Assembly (NCBI RefSeq): GCF_007988825.1
Contig: NZ_BJUW01000002.1
Span: 1 to 64,000, forward strand
DNA: 64,000 nucleotides
Direction: 5' to 3'
From: Microbacterium aerolatum
Lineage (GTDB): Bacteria; Actinomycetota; Actinomycetes; Actinomycetales; Microbacteriaceae
The notes below the pieces were generated by a model that was given only the letters and a program-made list of their open reading frames with translations, had not been told where the DNA came from and did no database searches. Below are positions 41,722 through 49,867 of this stretch, piece after piece (positions within the stretch are counted from its first letter, which is position 1; every line of letters begins with the position of its first letter). Made by a program: the position numbers and the translations under genes.

Positions 41722-42176
41722 TCGGCTGCCTCCTCTTCGGAGCCGACCAGCAGCACGCTGGTGGCGGTGACGACGTGGTCGCCTGCCGCGTCCGTGATCT
41801 CAGCTTCGCTCGTGATCATGGCGTTGCCCGCCATCATGCGGATTCCGATGACCTTCAGCTGCCCGGTGAGCTCGTCGCCGGCGACGATCGGCTTCGAGTA
41901 CGTGAACTTCTGCTCGGCGTGGATGGTGCGGGCCAGGACGATCCCGGAGTCGGGCTCGGACAACAGCTGCTGGAGCGTGAGGTCCTGGATGACCATGGCG
42001 AACGTGGGCGGTGCGACGACATCCGCGTGGCCGAGCGCTCGAGCGGCCTCGACATCGGTGTGCAGCGGAGCGTCGGCGAACACGGCACGCGCGAACTCGC
42101 GCACCTTCTCGCGGCCGACGAGGTACGGCGGTGTCGGCGGGAACTCGCGGCCGACCAGTTCGGAATTCACAGGCAC
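41718..42176 (-). CDS. MaoC-like N-terminal hot-dog protein (HadA-like, FAS1-type dehydratase domain)
   Basis: 152 residues: VGREFPPTPPYLVGREKVREFARAVFAD and VVAPPTFAMVIQD are typical of the substrate-binding MaoC N-domain. It lacks the catalytic Asp-His motif of its partner. Together they would form the acyl-ACP dehydratase. First gene of the hadA-hadB-murB set. Confidence 0.86.
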   Translation of the reverse strand: MPVNSELVGREFPPTPPYLVGREKVREFARAVFADAPLHTDVEAARALGHADVVAPPTFAMVIQDLTLQQLLSEPDSGIVLARTIHAEQKFTYSKPIVAGDELTGQLKVIGIRMMAGNAMITSEAEITDAAGDHVVTATSVLLVGSEEEAAE

Positions 42177-42251
42177 CAGACGAGTCTACCGACGGATGCC
42201 GGGGCGGTCGGTGTGAGCGGCCGTGGAAAGCTCGGGCCCGGCGTCGGTCTC

Positions 42252-43049
42252 TCAGCGCCCGCGGGCGCGCAGTGCCTTGATCGTCATCTGCACGGCGATG
42301 AAGGCGAGGTACGCGGCGAAGAGCATGTTCCCGACGAACGGGTCGATGAGCGTGGCCAGCCACGCGCCCAGTGCCGTCATCGTGCAGGCGGACAGGCCGA
42401 TGATGAGCGCCGCCAGCAGGTCGACGTTGCGGTGGCGGAGGTTGCCGATCGTGCCGGACAGCGCGGTCGGGATCATCATGAGCAGCGACGTGCCCTTCGC
42501 CTCGAGGTCGCTGGTGCCGAACGCGAGCATCAGCACTGGCACGACGATGACGCCGCCGCCGACGCCGATGAGGCCGGCCAGGATGCCGGTGCCGACGCCG
42601 ACGACAGCGAGTGCCGCGCCGTTGATCCAACCGAGTTCGAACACCGCGTCGCGCGAGGGGATGACGAGGAAGAGGCTGATGATGACGACCACGAGGAAGC
42701 CGACGAAGCCCCAGCGCAGCGCGCTCTGCGAGATGCGCGGCAACAGCCTGGTGCCGATCTGCGCGCCGACGACGGCGCCGGCCGCGAGGATGATCGCGGG
42801 GATCCACGCCACGGAGCCATGAACGGCGTAGGAGATCACGCCGACGCTCGCGGTCGGCACGATGGCGGCGAGAGATGTTCCTGCGGCGAGGCGCTGGTCG
42901 AACTGCAGCATCAGCACGAGCAGCGGGACGATGACCGTGCCGCCGCCGACGCCGAAAAGCCCGGACAGGAGCCCGGCGAGCAGGCCGATGAAGACGAATG
43001 TCAGGTATGCGCGAGGGCCGCGGATCCTCGCATCCTGAAGTTCACTCAC
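42252..43049 (-). CDS. Sulfite exporter TauE/SafE-family membrane protein
   Basis: 265 residues, eight predicted helices in two repeats, each with the family glycine motif (GLLSGLFGVGGGTVIVPLLVLMLQF near the N-terminus; GILAGLIGVGGGVIVVPVLMLAFG in the middle). The family exports sulfite or organosulfonates, or acts on other small anions; the substrate cannot be read from sequence. GTG start at 43049 with no ribosome site, possibly leaderless. Confidence 0.88.
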   Translation of the reverse strand: MSELQDARIRGPRAYLTFVFIGLLAGLLSGLFGVGGGTVIVPLLVLMLQFDQRLAAGTSLAAIVPTASVGVISYAVHGSVAWIPAIILAAGAVVGAQIGTRLLPRISQSALRWGFVGFLVVVIISLFLVIPSRDAVFELGWINGAALAVVGVGTGILAGLIGVGGGVIVVPVLMLAFGTSDLEAKGTSLLMMIPTALSGTIGNLRHRNVDLLAALIIGLSACTMTALGAWLATLIDPFVGNMLFAAYLAFIAVQMTIKALRARGR

Positions 43050-43126
43050 TCGCGAAAGCCTACCGCCCGCGGCATCCGCTCCTAGCCTCGGAACGGTACG
43101 CGGGCGCGGTCTGTCCGAATACGAGA

Positions 43127-43165
43127 GAAGGCCCGCCCGTCCCGGAATGGGACGAGCGGGCCTTC
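43127..43165 (-). terminator. Terminator after rplQ
   Basis: GAAGGCCCGC and GCGGGCCTTC, extended inside by CGTCCC/GGGACG, give a 16-bp interrupted stem 10 bases after the rplQ stop. Confidence 0.8.
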
Positions 43166-43175
43166 GCAGAGTGTC

Positions 43176-43748
43176 TTACTCGGACTTCTCGTCAGCAGGC
43201 GCCTCGACGGCGTCCTCGGCGGCAGCCTCAGCAGCTGCGCCTTCCTCCTGCGACTCGGCGCCCGCGTCAGCGGCAGCCTCGACCGGGGTCTCCTCGGCGG
43301 GAGCGTCCTCAGCCGGCTTCTCCTCGGCCTTGTCAGCCTTCTCGGCCTTCGGAGCAGCCTTCGGGGCCGACTTCTTCGCCTTCGGCGTGACGGGCTCGAG
43401 GACGAGCTCGATCACGGCCATGGGCGCGTTGTCGCCCTTGCGGTTGCCGACCTTCGTGATGCGGGTGTAGCCACCCTCACGATCAGCGACGAGCGGCGCG
43501 ATCTCGGCGAACAGGATGTGCACGACTTCCTTGTTGCCGAGGATCGAGAGCACCCGACGACGCGCGTGCAGGTCGCCGCGCTTGGCGAAGGTGATCAGGC
43601 GCTCAGCGAGCGGACGAAGGCGCTTGGCCTTGGTCTCGGTCGTCTTGATCGACTTGTGGGTGAAGAGAGCCGATGCGAGGTTGGCAAGCAGCAGGCGCTC
43701 GTGTGCGGGGCCGCCTCCGAGGCGGGGACCCTTGGTGGGCTTAGGCAT
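43176..43748 (-). CDS. rplQ: 50S ribosomal protein L17 with acidic C-terminal tail
   Basis: 190 residues. The first ~120 are L17 ([36 protein letters not shown]), which sits near the polypeptide exit. The last ~65 are a low-complexity Ala/Glu/Lys/Pro tail that starts basic ([12 protein letters not shown]) and turns strongly acidic; it is not part of the conserved fold. Follows rpoA by 34 bases; last gene of the segment, closed by a terminator. Confidence 0.95.
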   Translation of the reverse strand: MPKPTKGPRLGGGPAHERLLLANLASALFTHKSIKTTETKAKRLRPLAERLITFAKRGDLHARRRVLSILGNKEVVHILFAEIAPLVADREGGYTRITKVGNRKGDNAPMAVIELVLEPVTPKAKKSAPKAAPKAEKADKAEEKPAEDAPAEETPVEAAADAGAESQEEGAAAEAAAEDAVEAPADEKSE

Positions 43749-43782
43749 ATTGGTCTAACTCCTGGTCAGAATTTCGGGGAGG

Positions 43783-44772
43783 TCAGAAGGACTCGTCTTC
43801 GCCTGCGCCGTAGAAGTGGGCGCCGTCGAAACCGGGCACCGAATCCTTGAGCGACAGACCGAGCGAGATGAGCTTGTCGCGCACCTCGTCGACCGACTTC
43901 TGGCCGAAGTTGCGGATATTCATGAGCTGCGTCTCCGACAGCGCCACGAGCTCGGACACCGTGTTGATGCCCTCGCGCTTGAGGCAGTTGTAGGAGCGGA
44001 CCGACAGGTCGAGGTCCTCGATCGGCATCGACAGCTCGCTGGAGAGCACGGGCTCGACAGGTGCCGGGCCGATCTCGATGCCCTCTGCCTCGACGTTCAG
44101 CTCGCGAGCGAGGCCGAACAGCTCGGTCAGGGTCTTCGCGGCCGATGCGACGGCGTCACGCGGGAGCATCGAGTTCTTCGTCTCGACATCCAGGATGAGC
44201 TTGTCGAAGTCGGTGCGCTCACCGGCACGAGTCGCCTCGACGCGGTAGCTGACCTTGAGGACCGGCGAGTAGATCGAGTCGACGGGGATCTGCCCGGCCT
44301 CGGCGTACTCGTTGCGGTTCTGGGTCGCCGACACGTAGCCGCGGCCACGCTCGATGGTGAGCTCGAGCTCGAACTTCGCGGTGTCGTTGAGGGTCGCGAT
44401 GACGAGGTCGGAGTTGTGCACCTCGACGCCGGCCGGAGCCGAGATGTCAGCCGCGGTCACTTCGCCGGCACCGGTCTTGCGCAGGTACGCCGTGATGGGC
44501 TCGTCGCGCTCGGACGACACGACCAGCTGCTTGATGTTGAGGATGATCTCGGTGACATCCTCCTTCACGCCGGGGATCGTGCTGAACTCGTGCAGGACGC
44601 CGTCGATGCGGATGCTGGTGACAGCAGCGCCGGGGATCGACGAGAGCAGGCTGCGACGCAGCGCGTTGCCGATGGTGTACCCGAAGCCGGGCTCGAGCGG
44701 CTCGACGATGAACCGGCTCCGGTTCTCGGCGATCTTTTCCTCGGTAAGTGTGGGACGCTGTGCAATGAGCAC
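43783..44772 (-). CDS. rpoA: DNA-directed RNA polymerase subunit alpha
   Basis: 329 residues. N-terminal dimerisation domain ([36 protein letters not shown]) and C-terminal helix-hairpin-helix domain ([45 protein letters not shown]) that binds UP elements and activators. Normal length. It is followed by rplQ and preceded by rpsK with a strong hairpin in the gap. Confidence 0.98.
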   Translation of the reverse strand: MLIAQRPTLTEEKIAENRSRFIVEPLEPGFGYTIGNALRRSLLSSIPGAAVTSIRIDGVLHEFSTIPGVKEDVTEIILNIKQLVVSSERDEPITAYLRKTGAGEVTAADISAPAGVEVHNSDLVIATLNDTAKFELELTIERGRGYVSATQNRNEYAEAGQIPVDSIYSPVLKVSYRVEATRAGERTDFDKLILDVETKNSMLPRDAVASAAKTLTELFGLARELNVEAEGIEIGPAPVEPVLSSELSMPIEDLDLSVRSYNCLKREGINTVSELVALSETQLMNIRNFGQKSVDEVRDKLISLGLSLKDSVPGFDGAHFYGAGEDESF

Positions 44773-44860
44773 TCTGTGTTCCTTTCGATCACATGCCCGC
44801 TATATGACATGTGGTGGGTGAGGTCTTGAGTTGTGGAAGTCAATGCCCTGAACGGGCGGA

Positions 44861-44886
44861 GCGAGGGATGCCGGAGCATCCCTCGC
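44861..44886 (-). terminator. Hairpin between rpsK and rpoA
   Basis: GCGAGGGATGC-CGGA-GCATCCCTCGC, a perfect 11-bp stem with a 4-base loop, lies 9 bases after the rpsK stop. It lacks a U-tract and may only attenuate, since rpoA follows. Confidence 0.6.
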
Positions 44887-44895
44887 AACACCGGA

Positions 44896-45294
44896 TCAGA
44901 CGCGGCGACGCTTCGGCGGGCGGCAGCCGTTGTGCGCCTGCGGCGTGACGTCCTGGATCGAACCCACCTCGAGGCCGGCGGCCGTGAGCGAGCGGATCGC
45001 GGTCTCGCGGCCCGAGCCCGGACCCTTCACGAAGACGTCGACCTTCTTGACGCCGTGCTCCTGAGCCTGGCGGGCGGCCGACTCAGCAGCCATACCAGCG
45101 GCGTACGGGGTCGACTTGCGCGAGCCCTTGAAGCCCACGCCACCGGACGATGCCCAGCTGATGACAGCGCCGGACGGGTCGGTGATCGAAACGATGGTGT
45201 TGTTGAACGTCGACTTGATGTGGGCCTGGCCCAGCGCGATGTTCTTCTTCTCCTTGCGGCGCGGCTTGCGCGCGGCGGCCTTAGGTGCAGCCAT
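44896..45294 (-). CDS. rpsK: 30S ribosomal protein S11
   Basis: 132 residues. S11 forms part of the platform near the mRNA exit. It has the conserved [41 protein letters not shown] and C-terminal [19 protein letters not shown] basic N-terminal stretch ([15 protein letters not shown]) is of the usual actinobacterial size. 30 bases after rpsM; no rpsD lies between it and rpoA. Confidence 0.97.
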   Translation of the reverse strand: MAAPKAAARKPRRKEKKNIALGQAHIKSTFNNTIVSITDPSGAVISWASSGGVGFKGSRKSTPYAAGMAAESAARQAQEHGVKKVDVFVKGPGSGRETAIRSLTAAGLEVGSIQDVTPQAHNGCRPPKRRRV

Positions 45295-45324
45295 GAAAGT
45301 TTTCTCCTATTCCCTGGCCGCTGC

Positions 45325-45699
45325 TTAGCGGGCCTTCTTCTTGCCGGCGACGGTGCGCTTCGGGCCCTTGCGGGTGCGGGCGTTGGTCTTGGTGCGCTGA
45401 CCGCGGACCGGAAGGCCGCGACGGTGGCGGATGCCCTCGTAGGAGCCGATCTCGACCTTGCGGCGGATGTCTGCGGCGACCTCGCGGCGCAGGTCACCCT
45501 CCACCTTGTAGGTGCCTTCGATGTGATCGCGCAGTGCGATGAGCTGGTCGTCGGTGAGGTCCTTGACGCGGATCGACTCGTCGATTCCGGTGGCCTCGAG
45601 GATCTCGACCGAGCGGGTACGGCCGACGCCGTAGATGTAGGTAAGGGCGATCACCACGCGCTTGTCGCGCGGGATGTCAACGCCGGCAAGACGTGCCAT
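45325..45699 (-). CDS. rpsM: 30S ribosomal protein S13
   Basis: 124 residues. S13 of the small-subunit head, contacting L5 and the P-site tRNA through its basic tail. Motifs: [27 protein letters not shown] and [34 protein letters not shown]. It lies 131 bases downstream of rpmJ and just before rpsK. Confidence 0.97.
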   Translation of the reverse strand: MARLAGVDIPRDKRVVIALTYIYGVGRTRSVEILEATGIDESIRVKDLTDDQLIALRDHIEGTYKVEGDLRREVAADIRRKVEIGSYEGIRHRRGLPVRGQRTKTNARTRKGPKRTVAGKKKAR

Positions 45700-45830
45700 G
45701 CGGTTTCTCCTGGGATGAGTAGAGGTGTGGAGCAGAATGTGGACCCGGGCCTCTGTCCCGAGGTGTCGGCCGCTCGCGCGGCTTCTTGATCCTGCCTGTG
45801 TGTATTGAGTTGTATGTCAGATCTGGCTGA

Positions 45831-45947
45831 TCAGCCCTGGCGCTGCTTGTGGCGCGGGTTGCTCTTGCAGATCACCATGACGCGGCCGTGGCGGCGGATC
45901 ACCTTGCAGTGATCGCAGATGGGCTTGACGCTGGGGTTGACCTTCAT
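45831..45947 (-). CDS. rpmJ: 50S ribosomal protein L36 (zinc-binding form)
   Basis: 38 residues, starting [14 protein letters not shown] and ending NPRHKQRQG. The zinc ligands Cys11, Cys14, Cys27 and His32 are all present, so this is the zinc-containing (C+) type. It lies in the usual place between infA and rpsM. Too short for most automatic gene lists. Confidence 0.95.
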   Translation of the reverse strand: MKVNPSVKPICDHCKVIRRHGRVMVICKSNPRHKQRQG

Positions 45948-46013
45948 TGTGTTTCCTGTTTCGCTGTCTTCACCGGGCAGGCGGGAACGCCTGGGGTGTT
46001 ACTTCTCGACCGA

Positions 46014-46235
46014 TCAGCGGTAGCGGTAGACGATGCGCCCGCGGGTGAGGTCGTAGGGGCTGAGCTCCACGACCACGCGGTCCTCGGGGATGATGCGGAT
46101 GTAGTTCTGCCGCATCTTTCCGGAGATCGTTGCCAGGACCTTGTGTCCGTTGCTGAGCTCAACGCGGAACATCGCGTTGGGCAGAGCCTCGGAGATCACG
46201 CCCTCGATCTCGATGACACCGTCTTTCTTAGCCAT
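46014..46235 (-). CDS. infA: Translation initiation factor IF-1
   Basis: 73 residues, an S1/OB fold: [54 protein letters not shown]-1 binds the 30S A site during initiation. The next gene, rpmJ, starts 66 bases downstream. A strong promoter (46341-46369) lies about 100 bases before the ATG. Confidence 0.97.
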   Translation of the reverse strand: MAKKDGVIEIEGVISEALPNAMFRVELSNGHKVLATISGKMRQNYIRIIPEDRVVVELSPYDLTRGRIVYRYR

Positions 46236-46340
46236 AGCCTCGCTGACGCTTCTGCAGATCGGTCGATCTGCGGTGGATGGATGATTGTGATGCCGCACTG
46301 GACGGACACGCCGAAACCGGGCGCAAGGCACCAACGGTCT

Positions 46341-46369
46341 ATCTTATCCGCTCACGAGCGCTGCGGCAA
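46341..46369 (-). promoter_or_regulatory. Strong promoter of the infA-rpmJ-rpsM-rpsK segment
   Basis: Minus-strand TTGCCG (46369-46364), 17-base spacer, TAAGAT (46346-46341). It sits just beyond the dsbA-like gene's terminator, so infA has a separate transcript. Confidence 0.65.
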
Positions 46370-46380
46370 CTCGGCGGACG

Positions 46381-46414
46381 AGCGCGGGCCGCTCCCGAAG
46401 GAACGGCCCGCGCT
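46381..46414 (-). terminator. Terminator after the DsbA-like gene
   Basis: AGCGCGGGCCG (46381-46391) pairs perfectly with CGGCCCGCGCT (46404-46414) around a 12-base loop, 15 bases after the stop codon and directly upstream of the infA promoter. Confidence 0.75.
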
Positions 46415-46428
46415 GACAGTGTGTGCGA

Positions 46429-47091
46429 TCAGCCGAGGATCTCGGCGAAGCGGGTGCCGATCTCGGAGTTGTCGATGCGCTCTCCGTCGATCTCGACGGT
46501 CGGGGTGCCCTGGATCTCGTGCTGGTCGGTCTGCGAGCCGACGAAGCGCTTGTAGGTGCCGTCGGTGATGCAGTCCGCCGCGCCGCCGGCACCGGCCTGC
46601 TCGGCGAGGGCGATGAGCTCGTCGTCGCTCAGGCCGGGGGTGTTCTCGGCGGGCTGGTTCTCGAACAGCGAGTTGAAGAAGTCGAGGGTGGAGTCGGGAG
46701 CCTCTGCTGCGACACAGTAGACGGCGCTGCCCGCACGCGTGGAGTACTCGGTGTTCTGCGACAGGCGGTCGAGGATCGAGACGGGGTGCACGTTCAGCGT
46801 GATCTCGTCTGCCGCTGCGGCATCCTGCAGTGCGGCGCCGTAGGTGTCTTCGAAGTCGCCGCAGATGGGGCACATGAAGTCGACGAACGTGTCGACCTGG
46901 GTGTCGCCCTCGCCGAAGCTGATCGCGCCGGTCTCCTCGTTCACGATCGCGCTCTGCGGAGCCGCGCCCGGCGCGCCCGCCTGGTTATTGAGGAAGACGA
47001 CGAGACCGCCGAGGGCCACGAGGACCACGACGACGGCGATCGAGATTCCGATCGCGAACCAGTTGGTGTTGCTCTTGGCAGCAGCGGCCAT
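46429..47091 (-). CDS. Membrane-anchored DsbA-family thioredoxin-fold protein
   Basis: 220 residues: an N-terminal membrane helix (GISIAVVVVLVALGGLVVFL, about 15-34), then a secreted thioredoxin domain with redox motif CPIC in FVDFMCPICGDFEDTYG, a helical insert, and the cis-Pro region IQGTPTVEIDGERI. The DsbA/Disulfide-interchange type promotes disulfide formation in exported proteins. An extra Cys pair (YCVAAEA, DCITDGT) is present in the helical insert. It sits unusually between map and infA, next to a repeat copy. Confidence 0.88.
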   Translation of the reverse strand: MAAAAKSNTNWFAIGISIAVVVVLVALGGLVVFLNNQAGAPGAAPQSAIVNEETGAISFGEGDTQVDTFVDFMCPICGDFEDTYGAALQDAAAADEITLNVHPVSILDRLSQNTEYSTRAGSAVYCVAAEAPDSTLDFFNSLFENQPAENTPGLSDDELIALAEQAGAGGAADCITDGTYKRFVGSQTDQHEIQGTPTVEIDGERIDNSEIGTRFAEILG

Positions 47092-47185
47092 GCTCTTCCG
47101 ATCTCTCAGGGCCCGCGCTGTGAGCGGGTCCGGGCAAAGGGGTACCCCAATCTTCCCGCGTAATCCTATGCCCCGCTTGTGAGCC

Positions 47186-48175
47186 CTATCCCCCGCGAGA
47201 ATTGCCTTGCCCGTCGAGACTGCTGCTGCCAGCATCCGTTTCGGCGCGCAAGGCAATTCTCGATCCCTGAGGACGACGCAGCTCTCGCGGGTTGCGCCGC
47301 AGTGTCGCCAGGAACGCGGAGTGTGGATGCTCCACCCGCCGCACGCCCGCTTGCACGAGTGCCCGGCACAACGGATCCACCTTCCACGTGTCAGTCGCCG
47401 TCCACCGCGCCATCGGGTGGCCGTGTCGCCGGAGCCTGTCCTCCCTGACCTTCTCGCGACGCAGATGCTCCTCGGCGGCATCCGGGTCCGACAAGTCGTA
47501 CTTCCCCCACCCGTCGGACTCCCCTACCGCCTCGCACGATTCGAAGAAGAAGTCGGTCCGGTCGACCGCACCCTCGTAGCGGAAATCACGCTGTAGTACC
47601 GGCGCTTCGAAGCCCGACCACAGGATGACCGCCCTGCTCACGCTCTCCCCCGGTGACTCTGACCGGACGTCCGCGTGTTCCCACACCCACTCCCGTAGAC
47701 GCACGCCCCGCCGGTTCTGCTGGAACGAGCCACGCGCCCGCAGGTCATCGATGCTGAACGCTCCGCCCTGCACCGGCGAGATCACGGCGTCCGCTGCCGC
47801 CAGCGCCTTCGCCGGGGACAGTACGCGCGCGAGATCCGACACAGTGTCGGGGACGGACGTCGCCAGAGCAGAGCCGACGCGAACGATCTCGCGAGCATCA
47901 GCGCTGGTGTGGAAGCAGACATCTCCGTTGCGAGTCGTGGTCGCGCCTCCGGGATGCAAGACGTGGATGTCCTTCGCCTCGCCGAACAATGGGATGCCGT
48001 GAAGCACCGCTGCGGACTCCAAGCAGAGGATGGAACCCGGGTTCGTCAGCAGAAACGCGTGCACGCGAACCTCGTAGCGCTTCCAAGCCGGTAGCCGGTC
48101 GAACGCCGCCCGGTCGACATAGATCCCCTTCCTCAGGCGCTTCCAATCGGGCGCGCGCGGGTCGACGCCCAGCAT
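47186..48175 (-). CDS. AbiEi-like antitoxin/nuclease-type family protein, 5' end uncertain
   Basis: At least 329 residues from the ATG at 48175. GIYVDRAAFDRLPAWKRYEVRVHAFLLTNPGSILCLESAAVLHGIPLF and VLSPAKALAAADAVI resemble the actinobacterial AbiEi-type proteins, whose C-terminal part (TDFFFES, EHLRREKVREDRLRRHGHPMARW) is like Vsr/DUF559 endonuclease folds. Conserved-looking sequence (FRPRDLSSPLALHRYDELR) continues in frame upstream without any ATG, GTG or TTG up to repeat copy F, so the start is rare (CTG), lost, or further back. The last ~23 residues are encoded by repeat copy E. No AbiEii partner is present. Confidence 0.6.
   Translation of the reverse strand: MLGVDPRAPDWKRLRKGIYVDRAAFDRLPAWKRYEVRVHAFLLTNPGSILCLESAAVLHGIPLFGEAKDIHVLHPGGATTTRNGDVCFHTSADAREIVRVGSALATSVPDTVSDLARVLSPAKALAAADAVISPVQGGAFSIDDLRARGSFQQNRRGVRLREWVWEHADVRSESPGESVSRAVILWSGFEAPVLQRDFRYEGAVDRTDFFFESCEAVGESDGWGKYDLSDPDAAEEHLRREKVREDRLRRHGHPMARWTATDTWKVDPLCRALVQAGVRRVEHPHSAFLATLRRNPRELRRPQGSRIALRAETDAGSSSLDGQGNSRGG
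47196..47262. repeat. 67-bp palindromic intergenic repeat, copy E
   Basis: Arms 47196-47220 and 47238-47262 (CGAGAATTGCCTTGC...GCAAGGCAATTCTCG) pair at 22 of 25 positions around a 17-base loop containing CTGCCAGCA. It supplies the 3' end of the AbiEi-like reading frame. Confidence 0.85.
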
Positions 48176-48336
48176 CCTGAGTTCGTCGTAACGATGGAGC
48201 GCCAGTGGAGACGACAGATCGCGCGGTCGGAAAGGAGCAGCGGCATCCGCCCAGCTTGCGCGTTGGAGGGTCCGAATCGCCGTTGCCCACAGGCCGGGCG
48301 CGACCCGCCCGACTGTGCAGGAAGAGTCGGCGCACG

Positions 48337-48403
48337 TGAGAATTGCTCTGCGCGTCGAGAATCACGCTGGCAGCAGCCGTCTCGTGCGGCAAAGCAATTC
48401 TCG
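48337..48403. repeat. 67-bp palindromic intergenic repeat, copy F
   Basis: Arms 48337-48361 and 48379-48403 pair at 18 of 25 positions, with a 17-base loop carrying GCTGGCAGCAGC, the reverse complement of the copy E loop core. It is therefore inverted relative to copy E across the AbiEi-like gene. Confidence 0.8.
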
Positions 48404-48424
48404 CGGCCGGGGGCGGGGCGGGGG

Positions 48425-49267
48425 CTAGGCGGGGCGGACGGGCTCGACGCCGAAGGCGGCGAGACCGGCGGCACCGCCGTCGGGCGCGGTCAGCACCCAG
48501 ATGCCATCGGCGTGGACGGCGACAGAGTGCTCCCAGTGGCTCCCGTCACTGCCGTCGACGGTCGAGACGGTCCAGTCGTCGTCCTCGACCACGGTCTGCT
48601 CGGAGCCGGCGGTCACCATCGGCTCGATCGCGAGCACGAGGCCCGGCTTGACCTCGGCGCCCGGATCGGGCGTCCGGTAGTTGAAGACGCTGGGCGCCTC
48701 GTGCATCTTGCGTCCGATGCCGTGCCCGACGTACTCGCGCAGGATCCCCCAGTCCCCGCCGGCGGCCGGCGGGTTCGCCTCGAGATAGTCCTGGATGGCC
48801 GCACCGATGTCGCCGAGGTGACGAGCGGATGCCATCGCCGCGATCCCCGCCCACATCGAGCCCTCGGTCGCCGCCGACAACTCCGAACGAGCGGCGATCA
48901 GCTCAGGGCGGGAGGGGTCCGGCACGATGAACGTCCGCGCGCTGTCGCCGTTCCAGCCGTGGTACTGCGCACCGCTGTCGACCGAGACGATGTCGCCCGG
49001 TTCCAGCACACGCGAGCCGGGGATGCCGTGCACGACCTGCTCGTTCACCGAGATGCAGGTGGTGTGGTGGTACCCGCGCACCAGCTTGAAGTTGGACTCA
49101 GCGCCGCGGGCGAGCACGGCGGCGGATGCCGCCTCGTCGACGGAAGCGGTCGTCACCCCCGCCCGGATCGCCGCACCCGCGGCATCCAGCGACGCCGCCG
49201 TGATGAGCCCCGGTTCGATCATCGCCCGCAACTGGGCGGGGGTCTTGTAGATCGAGCGGCGGAACAC
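48425..49267 (-). CDS. map: Type I methionine aminopeptidase
   Basis: 280 residues. Removes N-terminal Met. Metal ligands are in VSVDSGAQYHGW, SARTFIV, EYVGHGIGRKMHEAPSVFNY, GLVLAIEPM and the C-terminal HWEHSVAVH. GTG start at 49267, three bases after the adk stop, so it is part of secY-adk-map. It ends at repeat copy F rather than running on to infA, as it would in related genomes. Confidence 0.96.
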   Translation of the reverse strand: MFRRSIYKTPAQLRAMIEPGLITAASLDAAGAAIRAGVTTASVDEAASAAVLARGAESNFKLVRGYHHTTCISVNEQVVHGIPGSRVLEPGDIVSVDSGAQYHGWNGDSARTFIVPDPSRPELIAARSELSAATEGSMWAGIAAMASARHLGDIGAAIQDYLEANPPAAGGDWGILREYVGHGIGRKMHEAPSVFNYRTPDPGAEVKPGLVLAIEPMVTAGSEQTVVEDDDWTVSTVDGSDGSHWEHSVAVHADGIWVLTAPDGGAAGLAAFGVEPVRPA

Positions 49268-49270
49268 GTG

Positions 49271-49867
49271 TCAGGCCGCGAGCGTCAGGCCGCGCGCGCT
49301 CAGCGCCGACATGATGCGCTCGGTGATCTCGTCGAGCGACCCCACACCGTCGATGCTGTCGACGATGCCGCGCTCACCGTAGACGGCGAGGATCGGTGCG
49401 GTCTCGTTCTCGTAGATGTCCAGGCGGTGCGCGATGGCCTCTTCGGTGTCGTCCGAACGGCCCTGCTCGTCGGCACGCAGCTTCAGTCGTGCGATGCTCT
49501 CCTCGCGCGGGACGTCCAGCAGGATGACGGCATCCAGAGCCTCGCCGCGTGCGGTGAGGAACTCGTCGAGGTGCCCGACCTGCGCCGCATTGCGGGGGTA
49601 GCCGTCCAGCAGGAAGCCGTTCGCAGCGTCGTCCTGCGACAGCCGATCGCGCACGATCTCACCCGTCAGCTCATCCGGGACGAGGTCACCGCGATCGAGG
49701 ATCGCCGTGACCTGCTGTCCGAGCTCGGTTCCGCCCTTGATGTTGGCGCGGAACATGTCACCCGTCGAGACGACGGGGATGCCGAAGGCCGAAGCGATGC
49801 GCACGCCCTGCGTGCCCTTGCCCGAGCCCTGCGGGCCGACGATGAGAAGTCGTGCGGAAGCTGTCAA
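49271..49867 (-). CDS. adk: Adenylate kinase (short form)
   Basis: 198 residues. P-loop GPQGSGKGTQ, AMP site STGDMFRANIKGGTELGQ, LLDGYPRNAAQ, and DVPREESIARL with a short lid lacking zinc cysteines. Makes 2 ADP from ATP plus AMP. TTG start at 49867, overlapping the secY stop (TTGA), so it is translationally coupled to secY. Confidence 0.96.
   Translation of the reverse strand: MTASARLLIVGPQGSGKGTQGVRIASAFGIPVVSTGDMFRANIKGGTELGQQVTAILDRGDLVPDELTGEIVRDRLSQDDAANGFLLDGYPRNAAQVGHLDEFLTARGEALDAVILLDVPREESIARLKLRADEQGRSDDTEEAIAHRLDIYENETAPILAVYGERGIVDSIDGVGSLDEITERIMSALSARGLTLAA

Noticed and set aside
46014..46334. Longer start for infA
   Set aside because: The extra residues have no homology and cross the promoter region; the ATG at 46235 gives the normal 73-residue IF-1.
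31713..48403. CRISPR array made of the 67-bp repeats
   Set aside because: Copies are palindromic, kilobases apart and beside ordinary genes; there are no regular spacers or cas genes.
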